Assembly: GCA_003116975.1 (NCBI GenBank)
Contig: BGKB01000121.1
Span: 62,001 to 126,000, forward strand
DNA: 64,000 nucleotides
Reading direction: 5' to 3'
Source: Aurantiochytrium sp. KH105
Taxonomy: Eukaryota; Sar; Bigyra; Thraustochytrida; Thraustochytriidae
Of this stretch, positions 47,121-58,316 are shown in pieces. The notes below the pieces were generated by a model that did not search any database, was not told where the DNA came from, and saw only the letters and a program-made list of their open reading frames with translations. A program made the translations under genes and the position numbers. Numbering within the stretch: the first letter of the stretch is position 1; every line of letters starts with the position of its first letter.

Positions 47121-48752
47121 ATGACGCCGGAGCAGTTCCAGCGCGCGAGGAAGGAGTCTGCGGCGAGGGAGAAGGCGGCACGCGAGCAGGCGCGCGCAGC
47201 CATGCAGAGACACGCGTACGAGCAGACGGCGCGCGGGCGCAGCTCGGCTCCGGTGGAGCCCAGGCCCAGGGCCGGCCTCCTCTCGCGGCTGTCGGTCCTG
47301 CGCAAGCGCGTGTCCAAGCGGAGGGCCGCGCGCAAGGCGCAGAGCCTGCTGGGGGAGAACGACTACGAGGTCGTTATCGTGGGCGGCGGGTTCTCCGGCG
47401 CCTACTGCGCGTACGAGCTGCGCAAGGAGTTCCCCGAGCTCAAGGTCGTCATCCTCGAGGGGGACAACGACCTCGGCGGTCGCCTCTTTAGCGACGACAA
47501 TGACGACAACCCATACAATATGGACGAGCTCGGCGGTATGCGTATCTTCCCCTCGGTGCAGCCTCGCGTGGCGGAGATGGTCACCGAAATGGGCTGCGAC
47601 CTGGTCCCGGTGAAACTCGAAGACAGCTCAAACCTTTTTTACTATGAGGGCAAGCGCGTGCGCAAGGGAGACTTTCGCCTCACCGACTGCGGCCTCACAC
47701 CCAAAGACTTTCTCCAGCGGTGCTACGACGCGTACGAGGAGGCCATGCCCGAGGACGCGGCGCGCCCGCCGCTCGAGCGCGAGGAGCTCTGCATGCTCAG
47801 CTTGCCAGCCTTTCTTGAAAAGTATGGCGCCTCGCGCGCAGACATCAAGGAGTTCTTCTCGTACAGCGGCTACGATATCTTTTCCGACGAGAGCGTGGCC
47901 GCCTCGGTCTTTGTGCAAGAGGGTATTCTCTACGGCCCCGAGCTGGACGAAGACCAGCATTACGTGCGGGAGGGCTTTGAGGAGGTGGTGAAGCGCATGG
48001 CGAAGGCAAGCGAAGCCGAGGTCCGCCTCAACGCCAAGGTCTCGGCCATCGCCGAGCCTGACGCCGAGGGTTTCTCTACTCTTTCCGTACGGGAAAATGG
48101 CGCGCCCGTCACACTTCGCGCCAAGCGTGTGATCATTGGTCTCCCGCAGGACGCCGCCATGAAACTCGCCAAGCGCTCGCCTGCGCTTACGGGCGAACGT
48201 CTCGACCTCATTTGCAACGCTGTCAAGCTTATCCCGCTCTTCAAGGTCTTTCTTGAATTCGACCTTCCCGATTCTTCCGATGTATGGTGGCGCGAGGCCG
48301 GATTCAAGTACGGAAAGTCCACTACCGATTTGGAGGTGCGCCAGATCCATTACTATGACCGCGAGGATCTTCTTTGCTATGCTTCGGGCAAGTACGCCGA
48401 GTACTGGGATCGCGAGTTCCGCGCGAACTGGCGCAACGCTGCGCATGAGGTTTACGATCAAATCAAGGACATGCACGGCGAGCATGCGGCCAAGGCGCCA
48501 GAGCCCATCTGGGACAACACCATTTTCCGCTTCTGGAACAATGGCAGCCACAAATGGCGTAAAGGCGTTGAGATTGGCGCTGCCCTTCACACCATTTGCC
48601 ACGGCGGCACGTCTGCGATGGAGCCATCTCAATCGCCCATTCTGCTCGTGGGCGATGCCTTTTCTACGCAGCAAGGCTGGGTGGCTGGCGCCATCGAGAC
48701 CAGTGATTTGGCTCTCGTGCATGTGAAAGCTGGGCTCCGCGTCATGCAGTAG
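47121..48752 (+). CDS. FAD-dependent amine oxidase-like flavoprotein
   Basis: From the ATG at 47,121 the product has 543 residues (the frame is open upstream without an ATG). A basic, helical N-terminus of about 80 residues precedes the Rossmann dinucleotide site VVIVGGGFSGAYCAYELR, ending in the ribose-binding acidic residue of VVILEGD, followed by NDLGGRLF. This GxGxxG...E plus GGR layout is typical of flavin monoamine oxidase and L-amino-acid oxidase relatives. The conserved C-terminal FAD motif is ILLVGDAFSTQQGWVAGAIET. NMDELGGMRIFP matches the substrate-side motif of this superfamily. Substrate cannot be inferred. No signal peptide or membrane anchor is obvious. Confidence 0.82.
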   Translation: MTPEQFQRARKESAAREKAAREQARAAMQRHAYEQTARGRSSAPVEPRPRAGLLSRLSVLRKRVSKRRAARKAQSLLGENDYEVVIVGGGFSGAYCAYELRKEFPELKVVILEGDNDLGGRLFSDDNDDNPYNMDELGGMRIFPSVQPRVAEMVTEMGCDLVPVKLEDSSNLFYYEGKRVRKGDFRLTDCGLTPKDFLQRCYDAYEEAMPEDAARPPLEREELCMLSLPAFLEKYGASRADIKEFFSYSGYDIFSDESVAASVFVQEGILYGPELDEDQHYVREGFEEVVKRMAKASEAEVRLNAKVSAIAEPDAEGFSTLSVRENGAPVTLRAKRVIIGLPQDAAMKLAKRSPALTGERLDLICNAVKLIPLFKVFLEFDLPDSSDVWWREAGFKYGKSTTDLEVRQIHYYDREDLLCYASGKYAEYWDREFRANWRNAAHEVYDQIKDMHGEHAAKAPEPIWDNTIFRFWNNGSHKWRKGVEIGAALHTICHGGTSAMEPSQSPILLVGDAFSTQQGWVAGAIETSDLALVHVKAGLRVMQ

Positions 48753-49325
48753 CTACATTCTTCCTGCGCACGCACTTTTTGCCAGCGAGTCAGCCAGCAA
48801 GTCCAGGATCTCCTCTTCTTTGTTTCTCCATTGCAGATTCTAATCGATGATAATTCTCTCACTCTTTCTTGTTCTCTTTCTTTTGCATTGCATTGCATTG
48901 CACTGCATTGCATACCATACCAAGCCCCTCGAGCTGGCCAGCCGTGGAGAGCAAGTCGCGGAATCTCCGGAACCCTCATCAATCAGCCTCCGTCGTCAAC
49001 CTCCGCGCGCCAGGGATGATGATGCTTCCGGCAATCAACAGCAACTCCCACTCGTGGCTCTCCCATCGCCGATGGTCACTCGTCCCCCCTCCCCGACGGT
49101 GCGCGCCCGGGGGGGGAAAAATCGCGCGCCGACTTGGCGCGCCCATTGTCGACTTGCGCGGCGCGAATACCCGACTTGGCGCGGGCGGCGGCAAGTGCGC
49201 CCCGCGCGGCGCAAGTGGGCGGCCGGTGGTTAGTTAAAATTGGTGCGGAAGCAGAGTCAATGACCGTCTGTCTCTCTCTGTCTCTCTCTCTGTCTCTCTG
49301 TCTGTCTGTCTGAATGAATGAATGA
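48753..49325. other. Promoter region of the STK36-like gene
   Basis: About 570 bases. TGCAT repeats lie near 48,886-48,915, a GC-rich cluster of CGCAAGTG-like elements is at 49,131-49,217, and a TCTG/TCTC then GAAT repeat runs up to the start codon. No gene is seen. Confidence 0.5.
49131..49217. promoter_or_regulatory. Cluster of ACTTGCGC / GCGCAAGT elements
   Basis: Within 87 bases there are GACTTGGCGC (two copies), GACTTGCGCG, GCAAGTGCGC and GCGCAAGTGG. These share the core seen in the CHCHD hairpin and upstream of RPS18. Placement about 110-200 bases before the STK36-like start fits a promoter element. Confidence 0.5.
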
Positions 49326-49330
49326 ATGAA
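49260..49330 (+). repeat. TCTG/TCTC and GAAT microsatellites at the gene start
   Basis: A TCTG/TCTC tract (about 49,266-49,312) followed by GAAT units that run into the predicted first ATG at 49,326. The repeat makes the exact translation start uncertain. Confidence 0.8.
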
Positions 49331-52300
49331 AGAACGTCTCCGTCGTCGAGATCGCGCCCGAAAACCCGAACCTGCGACGGTCGCGGCGCGGCGCCGCGCG
49401 CTGCGTGGGCGCGGCGCGATGGCGAGGCGGCGCGCGGAGGAGGAGGAGGCCGAGGGCGGCGAGGCCCAGGCCGAGGGCGGCGGCGGCGCGATGAGCAGGA
49501 GCGGCGAGGCGGCCGGCGAGGATGATGGAGATGAAACCTCGAGGCGCCACCGCGAGCGCGAGCTTGAGCGCGAGCTTGAGCGCGAAGCGAGGCGGCGGCG
49601 GGGGCAGCGACGGGACGCGGAGGAGGGCGAGGCCCACGCGCAGGTCCAGGCCGAAGACCTCGACGAGATCGCGAGCCCGCGCAAACATCGCGAGCGCGAA
49701 GCGGACGCGGAGTCCGGCCAGCGCGAACCTGGCCAGGTCGAAGTCGACAACGACGAGGAGCAGCGCAGCGACCCGGAGCACTCCGAGCCAGACGCAAAAG
49801 AGGCGTCTGCAGCCGCCGACGCCCCCTCGCTTTCAAAAAGGAATGGCGACGATCGTGCGCAAGAAACATGGCACGATGGCGACAGCCAAATGGAACCGAA
49901 TGGGCAGAACTCAACGCGCAGGCACAGGCAGTGGACGCCGCGCCGCGGACGGAGGAGACCCGAAGAGGTGATTGTGCCCGCGACAGACGCGGAAAACCCA
50001 ATGGACAACTACGTCGTGCTCGATATTATTGGCGAGGGGTCTTTCGGCAAGGTGCACAAGGGAAGGAGGAGATTCACAGGTCACATACTTGCGCTCAAAT
50101 TCATCAGCAAACACGGAAAGTCCGAAGCAGAGCTCGCCAAGTTACGAAGCGAAATTGAAATCCTTCGACCGCTCGACCACGCGAACATTGTGCTCTTGCT
50201 CGACGCTTTCGAAACGCGGCGAGAGTTTTGCGTCGTCACAGAGTTTGCCCAAGGTGATCTCTTTCAGCTTCTCGAGGATGACCGTCGTGTGGCCGAGCCG
50301 CAGGTACAAAACATTGCCAAACAGCTCGTCCAAGCTCTTTATTATCTCCACTCGCACCGCATCATCCATCGAGACATGAAACCACAAAATATTCTTATTA
50401 GCAGCGAAGGCCGCGTCAAACTGTGCGACTTTGGCTTTGCGCGTGCGCTCTCTGCAAAGACCATCATGGTCACCTCCATCAAAGGAACGCCTCTTTATAT
50501 GGCCCCGGAGCTCGTTCGCGAGCAGCCGTACAATCATACGGCCGACCTATGGTCGCTGGGCGTGATTCTCTACGAGCTCTTTGTGGGCCAACCTCCATTT
50601 TTCACCAACAACATTTACACGCTCATCAATCTCATTGTCAAAAATGAGGTGCGCTACCCTTCGGAAATGTCGCAGCTCTTCAGAAGCTTTTTAGCGGGTT
50701 TGCTTACCAAGGACAGTCGGCACCGGCTGCAGTGGCCCAAACTCTTTGACCACCCATTCGTGCGCGAGACCCCAGAAGAGGTCCAGGCCCGAGAAGTCGT
50801 GGAAGCGAATCATCTCAATAACCCTCGCTACCGTCTCGAGCAGTTTCTTGGTACACGACAGCCTACCGTGCCACCAACACCAACCATGACCTCGCCTGTG
50901 CGCATGAGCGAGCCACGTAGCCCGCGTTGGCCAAATCCCTCGAGCGCCGAACGGCAGCGCCAGCGCCAGCTTCAGCAGCGGCTCGACGTCTCCGATCAGC
51001 ACGATCTCCTATCCATCGCCTCATCTCGAGACGAGGCGCCCTCGCCGCGACTTCGCAGGCGTAATTCTATTGCAAATGTCGACCAAGACTCTCGCACAGC
51101 ACCCGAACGCCCCCCCGTTGATGGGGAACTCATTCCTTATGAGCGCGGCGTTCCGAGCCCGGCCGCTCGTCTCCCCAAACGCACGCAACGTGGCCATCGT
51201 CGCTCCTCGAGCTCCAATGCTGCGCTTCTGCGCCCAACAGAAGAGCATCCTCACGATGTGGTTTCATCGAATGGTGGCACAACCCGTTATAAGCAAGCCT
51301 CAGATGTGCGTCGCCGCGCAACTGCTTCGTCACCTTCGTCCTCTTCGCCAACAGCATCATCATCATCATTGCCATCATCGCCATCATCATCACCAGGTGG
51401 CGCTGGGATCCAGGAAAGCGAAGACGCTGACGCATCAAGACACCCAAGGAAAGATGCCGCGCAACCCACACCTGGAATCTTTGGAGCAAAGATGACAAAT
51501 GTGGAGCCTGGCAAAGATGAGCACGACTCAAATAGTACCAGTAGCAATACCTCAGATCCCCAACACGATCTGGCTCGACTTGCGGCTCGAGCCGCGGGCA
51601 CCGGAGAGTCCTCGTTGGCGATGCGGCACGATGTTCGCGTGTTGGAGCAAATTTGCGCCACGCTCGCAAACGAGCGCGCTGGTGCCGAAATGGTACGCAA
51701 CGCGCTAAAAACGATCATCTTGCTCGCAGCCAAGCCTGTGGAGCGCCTTGGCGCCTCGGCGCGAGGCGATGTCCTGCTCGACAGCGACCTCTTCGCAGTG
51801 CTCGTGCGCTTTTGCAAACAGGAACTTCGACGACGCTCGCGTCGCACAGCACCACTCCTTGCCGATGCTCTCCACGCACTTCGTTGCCTTTTGCGCGAGC
51901 ACATGCGTGAGCAAGAGCCTCTACGCGTAGACAAACGTATCGGCGAACTCTGCGTCCGTGCCCTCTCTCCTGCCGTTGAGGCATTTCAGACTGTGCAGGG
52001 CGCCCAGACAGACGCCATCAAGTGTGTGCTTCTCATTTGTAGCTTTTGCACCGTGTATTCGCCTCGTCTATGGATCAGTGTACACAAAGAGGTCTCATCA
52101 GAGGACTTTTGCAATGCGCTCGTTGTCGTCCTGCAGCACAGCAATGTGAAGCGACGCGGGTCTGTCGATCAGCGCAACAAGGAGGCGCGCCTTGCACTTC
52201 GTGCCATGGCACTCCTCGTGCATCCGGCGGCGAGCAACGGCGGCGAGGTCGCTTTGGAGCATTTTCCCTTGTTCGCGCCCTTTGACGAACGCGACGAGTT

Positions 52301-54926
52301 CGAGGTTGATCCTTCCGACTGGTTCGGGGGGATCTTTCAGACGGATCGACCAGCCAAACTTGAGGATCGTGCACGTCAGGCCGACGCTATTCTCGCTTCG
52401 GGAGAGCGTTTGCGCCAGCGAATCGTGACAGCTATCGAGTCTGCCGGCGCTGTTTTCGACATTCTCGTCGCCGCAGCCGTTTCCTTTGACGGCGGCAACA
52501 CCTCGCCGGCACCCTTGAGTGGCGTTGCAGGTGCTTTGCATGCCAAGGATGCCTTGCGCGTACTCCTGCACGCCTGTTCTTTCTCTGTTGATGTGGCGTA
52601 TCGACTCGCAAAAGACGCCCAGGCCTTGCAGGGCATCATGACGTTGGCTCGCCAGTCAAAGGAGGAAGGCCAGCTCGCATGCGTGCTACTCTCTGTATTG
52701 AGCCGCCGTCGCCTACTCACAGTGGCCATGAGCTCGGCGAGTATCGAGCTCTGCATCAACGTTCTCTCGGACACACGCACCCCGAACGAGGCGCTCCCTG
52801 CCAAGGCATCGCTTCTCGCTGCAGTGCTCAATCGCTTTTCTCTCGAATTCAAGGCCTTTGAAGGCTCGCTAATCTCTGAAACCTCGCAGCGCTCGCGCGC
52901 AGGAAGTCTCTCCAAGCTGCATCACGTCACAACAAAGCTACTAGAGCATCTCATTCGGTCGCAAGATCTGCGTCGAGGGATTCATGCGCTCATGGCCGCT
53001 TGCGAAGGTTCGGCGCACGCGCGGGTTGTGCACCCAATGCAGGGTGTTGGCTTTGTATTCCAAGAGTTTAGCGCGCACGACCTGCCATCCACCCTGCTCC
53101 TTGCCTTCCTCAAGCTCGCGCGCCGCTCTGCGCTTCCAGATTACGCGGCGCGTGTCTCGCAGAGTATCCTCGAGTCGGGGCTCTGGCATCATCTCATGGA
53201 GCTTGTAGTTCCGCAAACAAGCGTGGCCGATCGCGAGTTTGGCACGGCAACGACGGGCCGTGCTGCTGCCAATCTTTCCACGCGAGGGGTTCTCTCTGTC
53301 TTGCAACTCACTACCGAGCTCGTCAGTGCCGATCCGCCTTCCAATGCGAGCGTTCTTTTTGGCAGCGATGGGGCGCTCTATTGGGTCGTGGACCTTTTGC
53401 ACAGTACTCATTTGCAGCGTCTCTTAGTGTGGCCAGCTACTCTTGGAGGCGGGGCTCACGGGATCGTTGCAGTCTTAGATCATGTCTTTGACGTACTTGC
53501 GCTGGTCTTTGCGTGTGAACTTCAGGCCCCGGAACAGCGCCAGTTGCAAATGGTGCTTTCTAACTGTGGATTCATGCGCAAGTCGATGCGGGCGCTGGCA
53601 CTCGTGGAGCGCCTCGGGCTCGCAGCCGATCGTCCTGAATTCTCTTTGGCTCCACTGAAGCTGCACGCGATTCTTGTCTCCGAGTCAGAGCTCTTTGCTC
53701 GCCAATTTGTCGAATTTGGCGGACTGCAGCAAGTCAAGGAGCTTGGTTTGCTTGACCTGGCGCGTTACGTACGCATGTATAGGAACTCTACAACCGCTTC
53801 GACTTCGGCATTGAAAGATACCAACGAGCAAGAGCATGACAAAGATGAGAGCTCGTTGGCTCTGCAAACTTCAAATCCACGCGGGCCGCTCTCGCCGCGC
53901 AAGGGCGAACCCGGATCAGTTATGCCCGAGTCCAAAACATCTGCGAGCATCGACTCCAGCAATGGGACGGGTGTGATTTTGCAGGTGCGCATGGACATGA
54001 CAATTCACGCACTCTTGCTTTTGAACCAGCTCGCGAGCCAGGGCGACGCGTACCACCAAGCCATCCTCGCGGCAGACTATAGCGCGGACCTACACTACCT
54101 TCTTGGATATCCGAATGCCATTGTGCGCTCAGAAACATGCAGACTCTTTGGGAAACTTTGCAAGAACTCGTCTCTCTTTTACCCGGCACTTGCGCGGAGC
54201 TTTTCGTCTGGTCCGACATTGGCCAAGAATAATCCCTCGGGGTCCAAGGCGGAAAAGGGAGACAACAATGATGTTGACCAAACGGAGTTATTGGCAGCAT
54301 CTTCGTCGTCCTTTTCACCACCAGCAGCAAGTTCTCCGCCTCAAGCAACGAGTTCTTCTACTTCTTCTGCTTCTACTTCTTCTTCGACACCCGCGACTAC
54401 CCTTTTGGGTCGACTCGTGGCCTGTTGCCAAGACGAGGACCCAGAAACACGGAAGCTTGCGTGCTTTGCCGTGGGCAATGCTGCGTATCACTCGGACTAT
54501 CTGTACAAGCTTTTGGCGCCGGCCGTCCCTCTTTTGGTTCATCTTCTGAGCGACCGAGAAAAGAAAACACGTGCGAACGCTGCGGGAGCGCTCGGAAATC
54601 TCGTGCGCAATTCAAGTGTTTTGAGCGCTGCACTTTTGGACGCTGACGCCCATGTTAATCTTTTATGGCTGGTTGCAAGAGACCCCGCCATTCAGCCCCA
54701 GCGCATGGCGCTCTTTTCCATGGGCAATCTTTTGGCCCACAAGGACTGTCGCGAGGCGCTTCTGGCAGCATGTGCAAAAGATGCTGTCCCTCTGGAAGAG
54801 TGGCTGGAAGATCTCGAAAAGTCGGCCTCAGACCAAATTCTGTGCTCATACGCCTCGCGAGCACTCGCCAAGCTCCGTGCTGCACCTCGTTCACCACCAA
54901 CGCGACCTGCTTCCATCTCTGCATGA
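49326..54926 (+). CDS. Fused/STK36-type protein kinase with C-terminal helical repeats
   Basis: The longest reading is 1,866 residues from 49,326; ATG codons at 49,419 and 50,001 are alternatives. Residues 1-225 are Glu/Arg-rich low complexity. The kinase domain (about 226-480) begins [21 protein letters not shown], with Lys in LALKFISK, catalytic [11 protein letters not shown] in CDFGFARA and the APE motif APELV. This order and sequence closely match STK36/Fused. A Ser-rich linker follows. Then comes a long helical region of ARM/HEAT type, clearest at the C-terminus ([51 protein letters not shown]). STK36 works in ciliary central-pair assembly and in some animals in Hedgehog signalling; only the ciliary role is relevant here. 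All kinase motifs are intact. Confidence 0.88.
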   Translation: MKERLRRRDRARKPEPATVAARRRALRGRGAMARRRAEEEEAEGGEAQAEGGGGAMSRSGEAAGEDDGDETSRRHRERELERELEREARRRRGQRRDAEEGEAHAQVQAEDLDEIASPRKHREREADAESGQREPGQVEVDNDEEQRSDPEHSEPDAKEASAAADAPSLSKRNGDDRAQETWHDGDSQMEPNGQNSTRRHRQWTPRRGRRRPEEVIVPATDAENPMDNYVVLDIIGEGSFGKVHKGRRRFTGHILALKFISKHGKSEAELAKLRSEIEILRPLDHANIVLLLDAFETRREFCVVTEFAQGDLFQLLEDDRRVAEPQVQNIAKQLVQALYYLHSHRIIHRDMKPQNILISSEGRVKLCDFGFARALSAKTIMVTSIKGTPLYMAPELVREQPYNHTADLWSLGVILYELFVGQPPFFTNNIYTLINLIVKNEVRYPSEMSQLFRSFLAGLLTKDSRHRLQWPKLFDHPFVRETPEEVQAREVVEANHLNNPRYRLEQFLGTRQPTVPPTPTMTSPVRMSEPRSPRWPNPSSAERQRQRQLQQRLDVSDQHDLLSIASSRDEAPSPRLRRRNSIANVDQDSRTAPERPPVDGELIPYERGVPSPAARLPKRTQRGHRRSSSSNAALLRPTEEHPHDVVSSNGGTTRYKQASDVRRRATASSPSSSSPTASSSSLPSSPSSSPGGAGIQESEDADASRHPRKDAAQPTPGIFGAKMTNVEPGKDEHDSNSTSSNTSDPQHDLARLAARAAGTGESSLAMRHDVRVLEQICATLANERAGAEMVRNALKTIILLAAKPVERLGASARGDVLLDSDLFAVLVRFCKQELRRRSRRTAPLLADALHALRCLLREHMREQEPLRVDKRIGELCVRALSPAVEAFQTVQGAQTDAIKCVLLICSFCTVYSPRLWISVHKEVSSEDFCNALVVVLQHSNVKRRGSVDQRNKEARLALRAMALLVHPAASNGGEVALEHFPLFAPFDERDEFEVDPSDWFGGIFQTDRPAKLEDRARQADAILASGERLRQRIVTAIESAGAVFDILVAAAVSFDGGNTSPAPLSGVAGALHAKDALRVLLHACSFSVDVAYRLAKDAQALQGIMTLARQSKEEGQLACVLLSVLSRRRLLTVAMSSASIELCINVLSDTRTPNEALPAKASLLAAVLNRFSLEFKAFEGSLISETSQRSRAGSLSKLHHVTTKLLEHLIRSQDLRRGIHALMAACEGSAHARVVHPMQGVGFVFQEFSAHDLPSTLLLAFLKLARRSALPDYAARVSQSILESGLWHHLMELVVPQTSVADREFGTATTGRAAANLSTRGVLSVLQLTTELVSADPPSNASVLFGSDGALYWVVDLLHSTHLQRLLVWPATLGGGAHGIVAVLDHVFDVLALVFACELQAPEQRQLQMVLSNCGFMRKSMRALALVERLGLAADRPEFSLAPLKLHAILVSESELFARQFVEFGGLQQVKELGLLDLARYVRMYRNSTTASTSALKDTNEQEHDKDESSLALQTSNPRGPLSPRKGEPGSVMPESKTSASIDSSNGTGVILQVRMDMTIHALLLLNQLASQGDAYHQAILAADYSADLHYLLGYPNAIVRSETCRLFGKLCKNSSLFYPALARSFSSGPTLAKNNPSGSKAEKGDNNDVDQTELLAASSSSFSPPAASSPPQATSSSTSSASTSSSTPATTLLGRLVACCQDEDPETRKLACFAVGNAAYHSDYLYKLLAPAVPLLVHLLSDREKKTRANAAGALGNLVRNSSVLSAALLDADAHVNLLWLVARDPAIQPQRMALFSMGNLLAHKDCREALLAACAKDAVPLEEWLEDLEKSASDQILCSYASRALAKLRAAPRSPPTRPASISA

Positions 54927-55453
54927 CCACAAGTACAGCATACTTGCCATGAACTTTTTTACCTTTTTTCTTTCTCTCTTTCTTACTTGCTTTTTTTGCG
55001 ATTATTTGTTGTCTTGATGGCATGGCGGGCAGGGACGATGGAGAAAGGGTTTTTTGCGGGCTGGGTGTCTGGCTGGCTGATGAGACGTTGCCGGAACAGC
55101 CAGCAATCTATGGCCACCTCAAGCCGCCTCACAAACAACTTTTAACCAACAGTGGACAATGTCCCGGAACAGAACTCGAACGGAAAGAGAACGATCCGGA
55201 TGCGTTCCAAGAAAAAAAATTCACGATGATTTCCTTTTTCTTTTCTTTTTTTGGAGCGCAGCGGCGCTTGCAAAGCTCGAGCAAAAACGAATCGCAAGCG
55301 AACGAACGTAGAAAAGCGAACAAGTCGAAGGTTAGCAGCAGCGCACGCACCAAGACCAAGACAGAGAGACACCCATCTACGCACGCGCGCAAAGTCTTTA
55401 GGAAAGTCGGCTCAGGTCGACGTTGTCAAGCTTCAAGTTGGTCGCGAAGGGTG
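54927..55453. other. Spacer and probable 5' leader of the EEP gene
   Basis: About 530 bases with T-rich then GAA/ACA-rich sequence. The frame of the next gene is open through it from an ATG at 55,022, but the encoded segment is Lys/Ser/Arg-biased with no domain. I read it as leader. Confidence 0.5.
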
Positions 55454-56773
55454 ATGGAAACCCCCATGGAAACCCCGACGAGGCCACCGGCACCACCACA
55501 ACCCAAACTTTTCAACAGGGAGCATCTCGCGCAAACAACTGAGAACATGCGAGAGGAACTCGGACAAAATGCTACGACAGATCTTGTTTCGATCTTTTCG
55601 TGGAATATTCTTGCAAACTCTATGGCCCTGACACGGCACGGCAGAATAATCTACTCCAACTGCGCTGCAGAAACAGTCCCGTGGGCGTGGCGCATGCCAC
55701 GGATTCTTACAGAGTTAGCGTCGGTAAAGGCCGACATCATCATGCTCCAAGAGGTCGAGCCTGAGTTCTATGCAGACCAGCTTGCGCCGCTCATGCAGGC
55801 ATGTGGCTATGAGGGCGAGTACGAGATACGAAACAAGACAACAGCGAATGAAGTCATCGCCACGATCCCGTCGTGCGCGACATTCTATCAAAGCGAGCGC
55901 TTTGCACTCGCGTGGAAAGAATTGCCCTTTCGCGGCCTTGTTCTCGGGCTGCAACTAAAGCAAGGTCCGCACAAGAATGCAATTCTCGCCATCGCAAATA
56001 GCCACCTCGAAGGGCATCCAGAACGGACGACACATCGCCATAATCAGATTCGATCCGTGTGGAAACGCATCGACAAGCGCCAGCCAGAGTTTATGGTTCT
56101 CGGGGGGGACTACAATGATGGGGCTGGAAGCGAGCTCTGTCGAGAGCACATGCGCGGACTTCGAAATGCATACAATGGATCTGTAGCGCGCGATGCGACC
56201 TGTGTTGTTGGCGTCAATCCCGACGCCCACAAGGATTATACGCGCGTCGATCATCTTTTTGTTGACGAGAAATCGATTGTGCTGCGCGGACTTCAAAACG
56301 TAATGCACTCGTCTTGGGATCGTGATGCCGTGCTCGCCGCTGGACTTCCAGGTCACGTATGTCCCTCAGATCATCTTAGCATTGCCGTGGTTGCCGAACT
56401 TGTTGCATTTACGAAGCACGCGAGTGCCGCGAGAACGGAAGTGAGCGCAGACGAACCTTGCGCTGCGGAATTGCTTGCTTCTTCGCCACTTTCAGAGGAC
56501 CAGATGGAAGTTTGGAAAGCGCTTCGTGAAGCAAGTTCAAGACCATCGTTGTCGGAGATAAAAGGTCTCTCGGCCGAAGAAAAGCGCGAATTGACGAAAC
56601 GAATGGGTATGGAGCGCAAGGAGCAGCGTCAGGCGTTTCTTGCTTCACTTGAATCGGATGATGCTCGTGCGTTTGTGAAGCAGGTTGAATCAAAGCTAAA
56701 GCAGGAGGCCAAGGCCCAGGCCAAGATGGCTAAGCAGGCTGCGGCTGAGCGCCAGCAAACCGATACTAAATAG
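55454..56773 (+). CDS. Endonuclease/exonuclease/phosphatase (EEP) superfamily protein
   Basis: From the ATG at 55,454 the product has 439 residues; an upstream in-frame ATG at 55,022 would add 144. The EEP motifs appear in order: SWNILA, LQEVEPE (catalytic Glu), NSHLEG, LGGDYND (Asp/Asn), YTRVDHLFV and SDHLSI (catalytic His). This pattern is shared by CCR4/Angel/nocturnin-type deadenylases, 2'-phosphodiesterases and related enzymes; SWNILA and LQEVE favour the CCR4-like branch. The C-terminal 100 residues are a helical, Lys/Glu/Gln-rich tail. Substrate is not readable. The gene lies 527 bases after the STK36-like gene on the same strand. Confidence 0.8.
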   Translation: METPMETPTRPPAPPQPKLFNREHLAQTTENMREELGQNATTDLVSIFSWNILANSMALTRHGRIIYSNCAAETVPWAWRMPRILTELASVKADIIMLQEVEPEFYADQLAPLMQACGYEGEYEIRNKTTANEVIATIPSCATFYQSERFALAWKELPFRGLVLGLQLKQGPHKNAILAIANSHLEGHPERTTHRHNQIRSVWKRIDKRQPEFMVLGGDYNDGAGSELCREHMRGLRNAYNGSVARDATCVVGVNPDAHKDYTRVDHLFVDEKSIVLRGLQNVMHSSWDRDAVLAAGLPGHVCPSDHLSIAVVAELVAFTKHASAARTEVSADEPCAAELLASSPLSEDQMEVWKALREASSRPSLSEIKGLSAEEKRELTKRMGMERKEQRQAFLASLESDDARAFVKQVESKLKQEAKAQAKMAKQAAAERQQTDTK

Positions 56774-56856
56774 TTACTTGATGTGAGTAGATTACACAAA
56801 ATGATCTTTCTCTCTCTCTCTCTCTCTCCTTCTTCCGTTCTCTCATTCTGGCCGCA

Positions 56857-57840
56857 TCAACTTCGTTCTCGATACGTCTGTTGACGAGAGCGCGATGTTT
56901 CGATGACTTCCCGTTGCAAATCAAAGTTCAGATTGTACTGGTCGCGAAACTTGGTCTCTAGACGCTCACGCTCCCGGGCCCAAAGACGTTTGTCCTCTTC
57001 TCTTCGCTTGCGCTCGCTCTCTAGAGCCCGCTGTAGCCTCTTGCTCTCGGATTGCAACTTTGAGGCGCCATCACTTGCTGCTCGTAGACGTTGCGCCGTA
57101 GCTACAGCATCATCAGCACGTTTGGTTTCTCGTGTGACGACGCCACGAAGCTCGCGAATTTCGTTCTGCAAGCTCAATATTGTGTCGTCACGCTCGCGAA
57201 GGTCGTCCTCCACTGACTCAAGCGCAGCGCGATACTCGTCACCTGATCGCCGAGCGAGGAAATACCTTTTCTCGAGCTCGCGAAGCTTTTCCAAGTCCTC
57301 GTCAAGCTCTGGCGCATCTTGGTCTGTTTCAAGCAAGTCTGCAACTCGAAACTTGCCCCGCATGCGTGCTCTGCGTGCCTCGGAGTCCCCAAGCACGCGT
57401 ATGCTTAGCGCATCACCGATTTTGCGCGCAAGATCAATTGGCCGCTGTCCTCGTCTATTTAGTGCATCACGATCAGCGCCGACAGCCACGAGCATTTGCA
57501 CAGCGCGAGCGAGGCCTCTAGCTGCTGCTTTATGCAGTGCAGTCTCGCCCAGTAAGCCATCTTTGAGGTCGGGGTCGGCGCCTTTGCGTAGGATGAATCC
57601 GACAATACTTTCCTTGCGCTGCGCACATGCTAGGTGAAGAATGCTCTGACCCGACACGGGGTGGAAATCGTCGACGTGATGCAGGTCGAGGCGCAGCAGC
57701 TCTCGCAGACGCGCTTCGTCCCCGCGCAGAGTCGCCGACCACGCGTCCATCCTGTTCTTCGGTTCTGCTGTCTCAAACTTTGGTAGAGTACACACCATTT
57801 TTTCCGCGCCGAGCAACGCCGAGGACACCTTCTTGGCCAA
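56857..57840 (-). CDS. Ankyrin-repeat coiled-coil protein
   Basis: A 327-residue single-exon protein, convergent with the EEP gene. Three ankyrin repeats are visible at about residues 32-130, including SGQSILHLACAQRKESIVGFIL with KGADPDLKD, and GETALHKAAARGLARAVQMLVAVGAD. A long coiled coil fills residues about 180-320 (LEKLRELEKRYFLARR, DTILSLQNEIREL, LERERER-like segments). Such proteins act as scaffolds; no specific orthologue is evident. TAGGCCTA lies only 7 bases upstream of the start codon, at 57,847-57,854. Confidence 0.75.
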   Translation of the reverse strand: MAKKVSSALLGAEKMVCTLPKFETAEPKNRMDAWSATLRGDEARLRELLRLDLHHVDDFHPVSGQSILHLACAQRKESIVGFILRKGADPDLKDGLLGETALHKAAARGLARAVQMLVAVGADRDALNRRGQRPIDLARKIGDALSIRVLGDSEARRARMRGKFRVADLLETDQDAPELDEDLEKLRELEKRYFLARRSGDEYRAALESVEDDLRERDDTILSLQNEIRELRGVVTRETKRADDAVATAQRLRAASDGASKLQSESKRLQRALESERKRREEDKRLWARERERLETKFRDQYNLNFDLQREVIETSRSRQQTYRERS

Positions 57841-58316
57841 CTAGGCTAGGCCTAGGAAATACCCGAACTTCGTCGACGTTTATTCATCTTCAGGGCCACA
57901 CGAGAGACCCAGAGCGAGCGCCCTCGCGCAAGCCACTTGAAGACGGGCAAGAGAGTCCGCACGAGAGTTCTTCTTGGTGCCTGCCTGGAGAGAAAGAATG
58001 TCTATCTCAGCAGTTGAAACATGCGAGTCGCCAAAAAACGAAGGAAAGATGCTAATTAGAGCTTCTTGGAGTGCCATGGGGATTCCGCCACTCCCGCCCG
58101 CATGTTGCAAATAATTTCCTTTCCAAATAGGCCAGCCCAACAATGTGTCGTGCTAGCAAAGTTTTCACAAGTGGGGCAGATCATGGCCAAGATGGGAAAA
58201 GTGCGCTCTAGAACCTTTGCGTATCGTATCGAGAACTTGCTGCGCTGTGCTACCTCGTATAGCATGCGTGCGCGCGGGACGAGTAATGACTAGCAAACGG
58301 GATTGGTGAGAGAGAA
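57841..58316. other. Spacer with a possible small minus-strand gene
   Basis: Two overlapping minus-strand frames, 58,265-58,056 (69 residues, with CPTC) and 58,143-57,880 (87 residues, containing LQEALISIFPSFFGD), read like protein but are in different frames and have no obvious intron between them. They may be one disturbed small gene divergent from the phosphatase gene 52 bases away. No family is recognised. Confidence 0.3.

Noticed and set aside
47628-48722. 364-residue minus-strand frame
   Set aside because: Opposite the FAD oxidase gene, which has all flavoprotein motifs.
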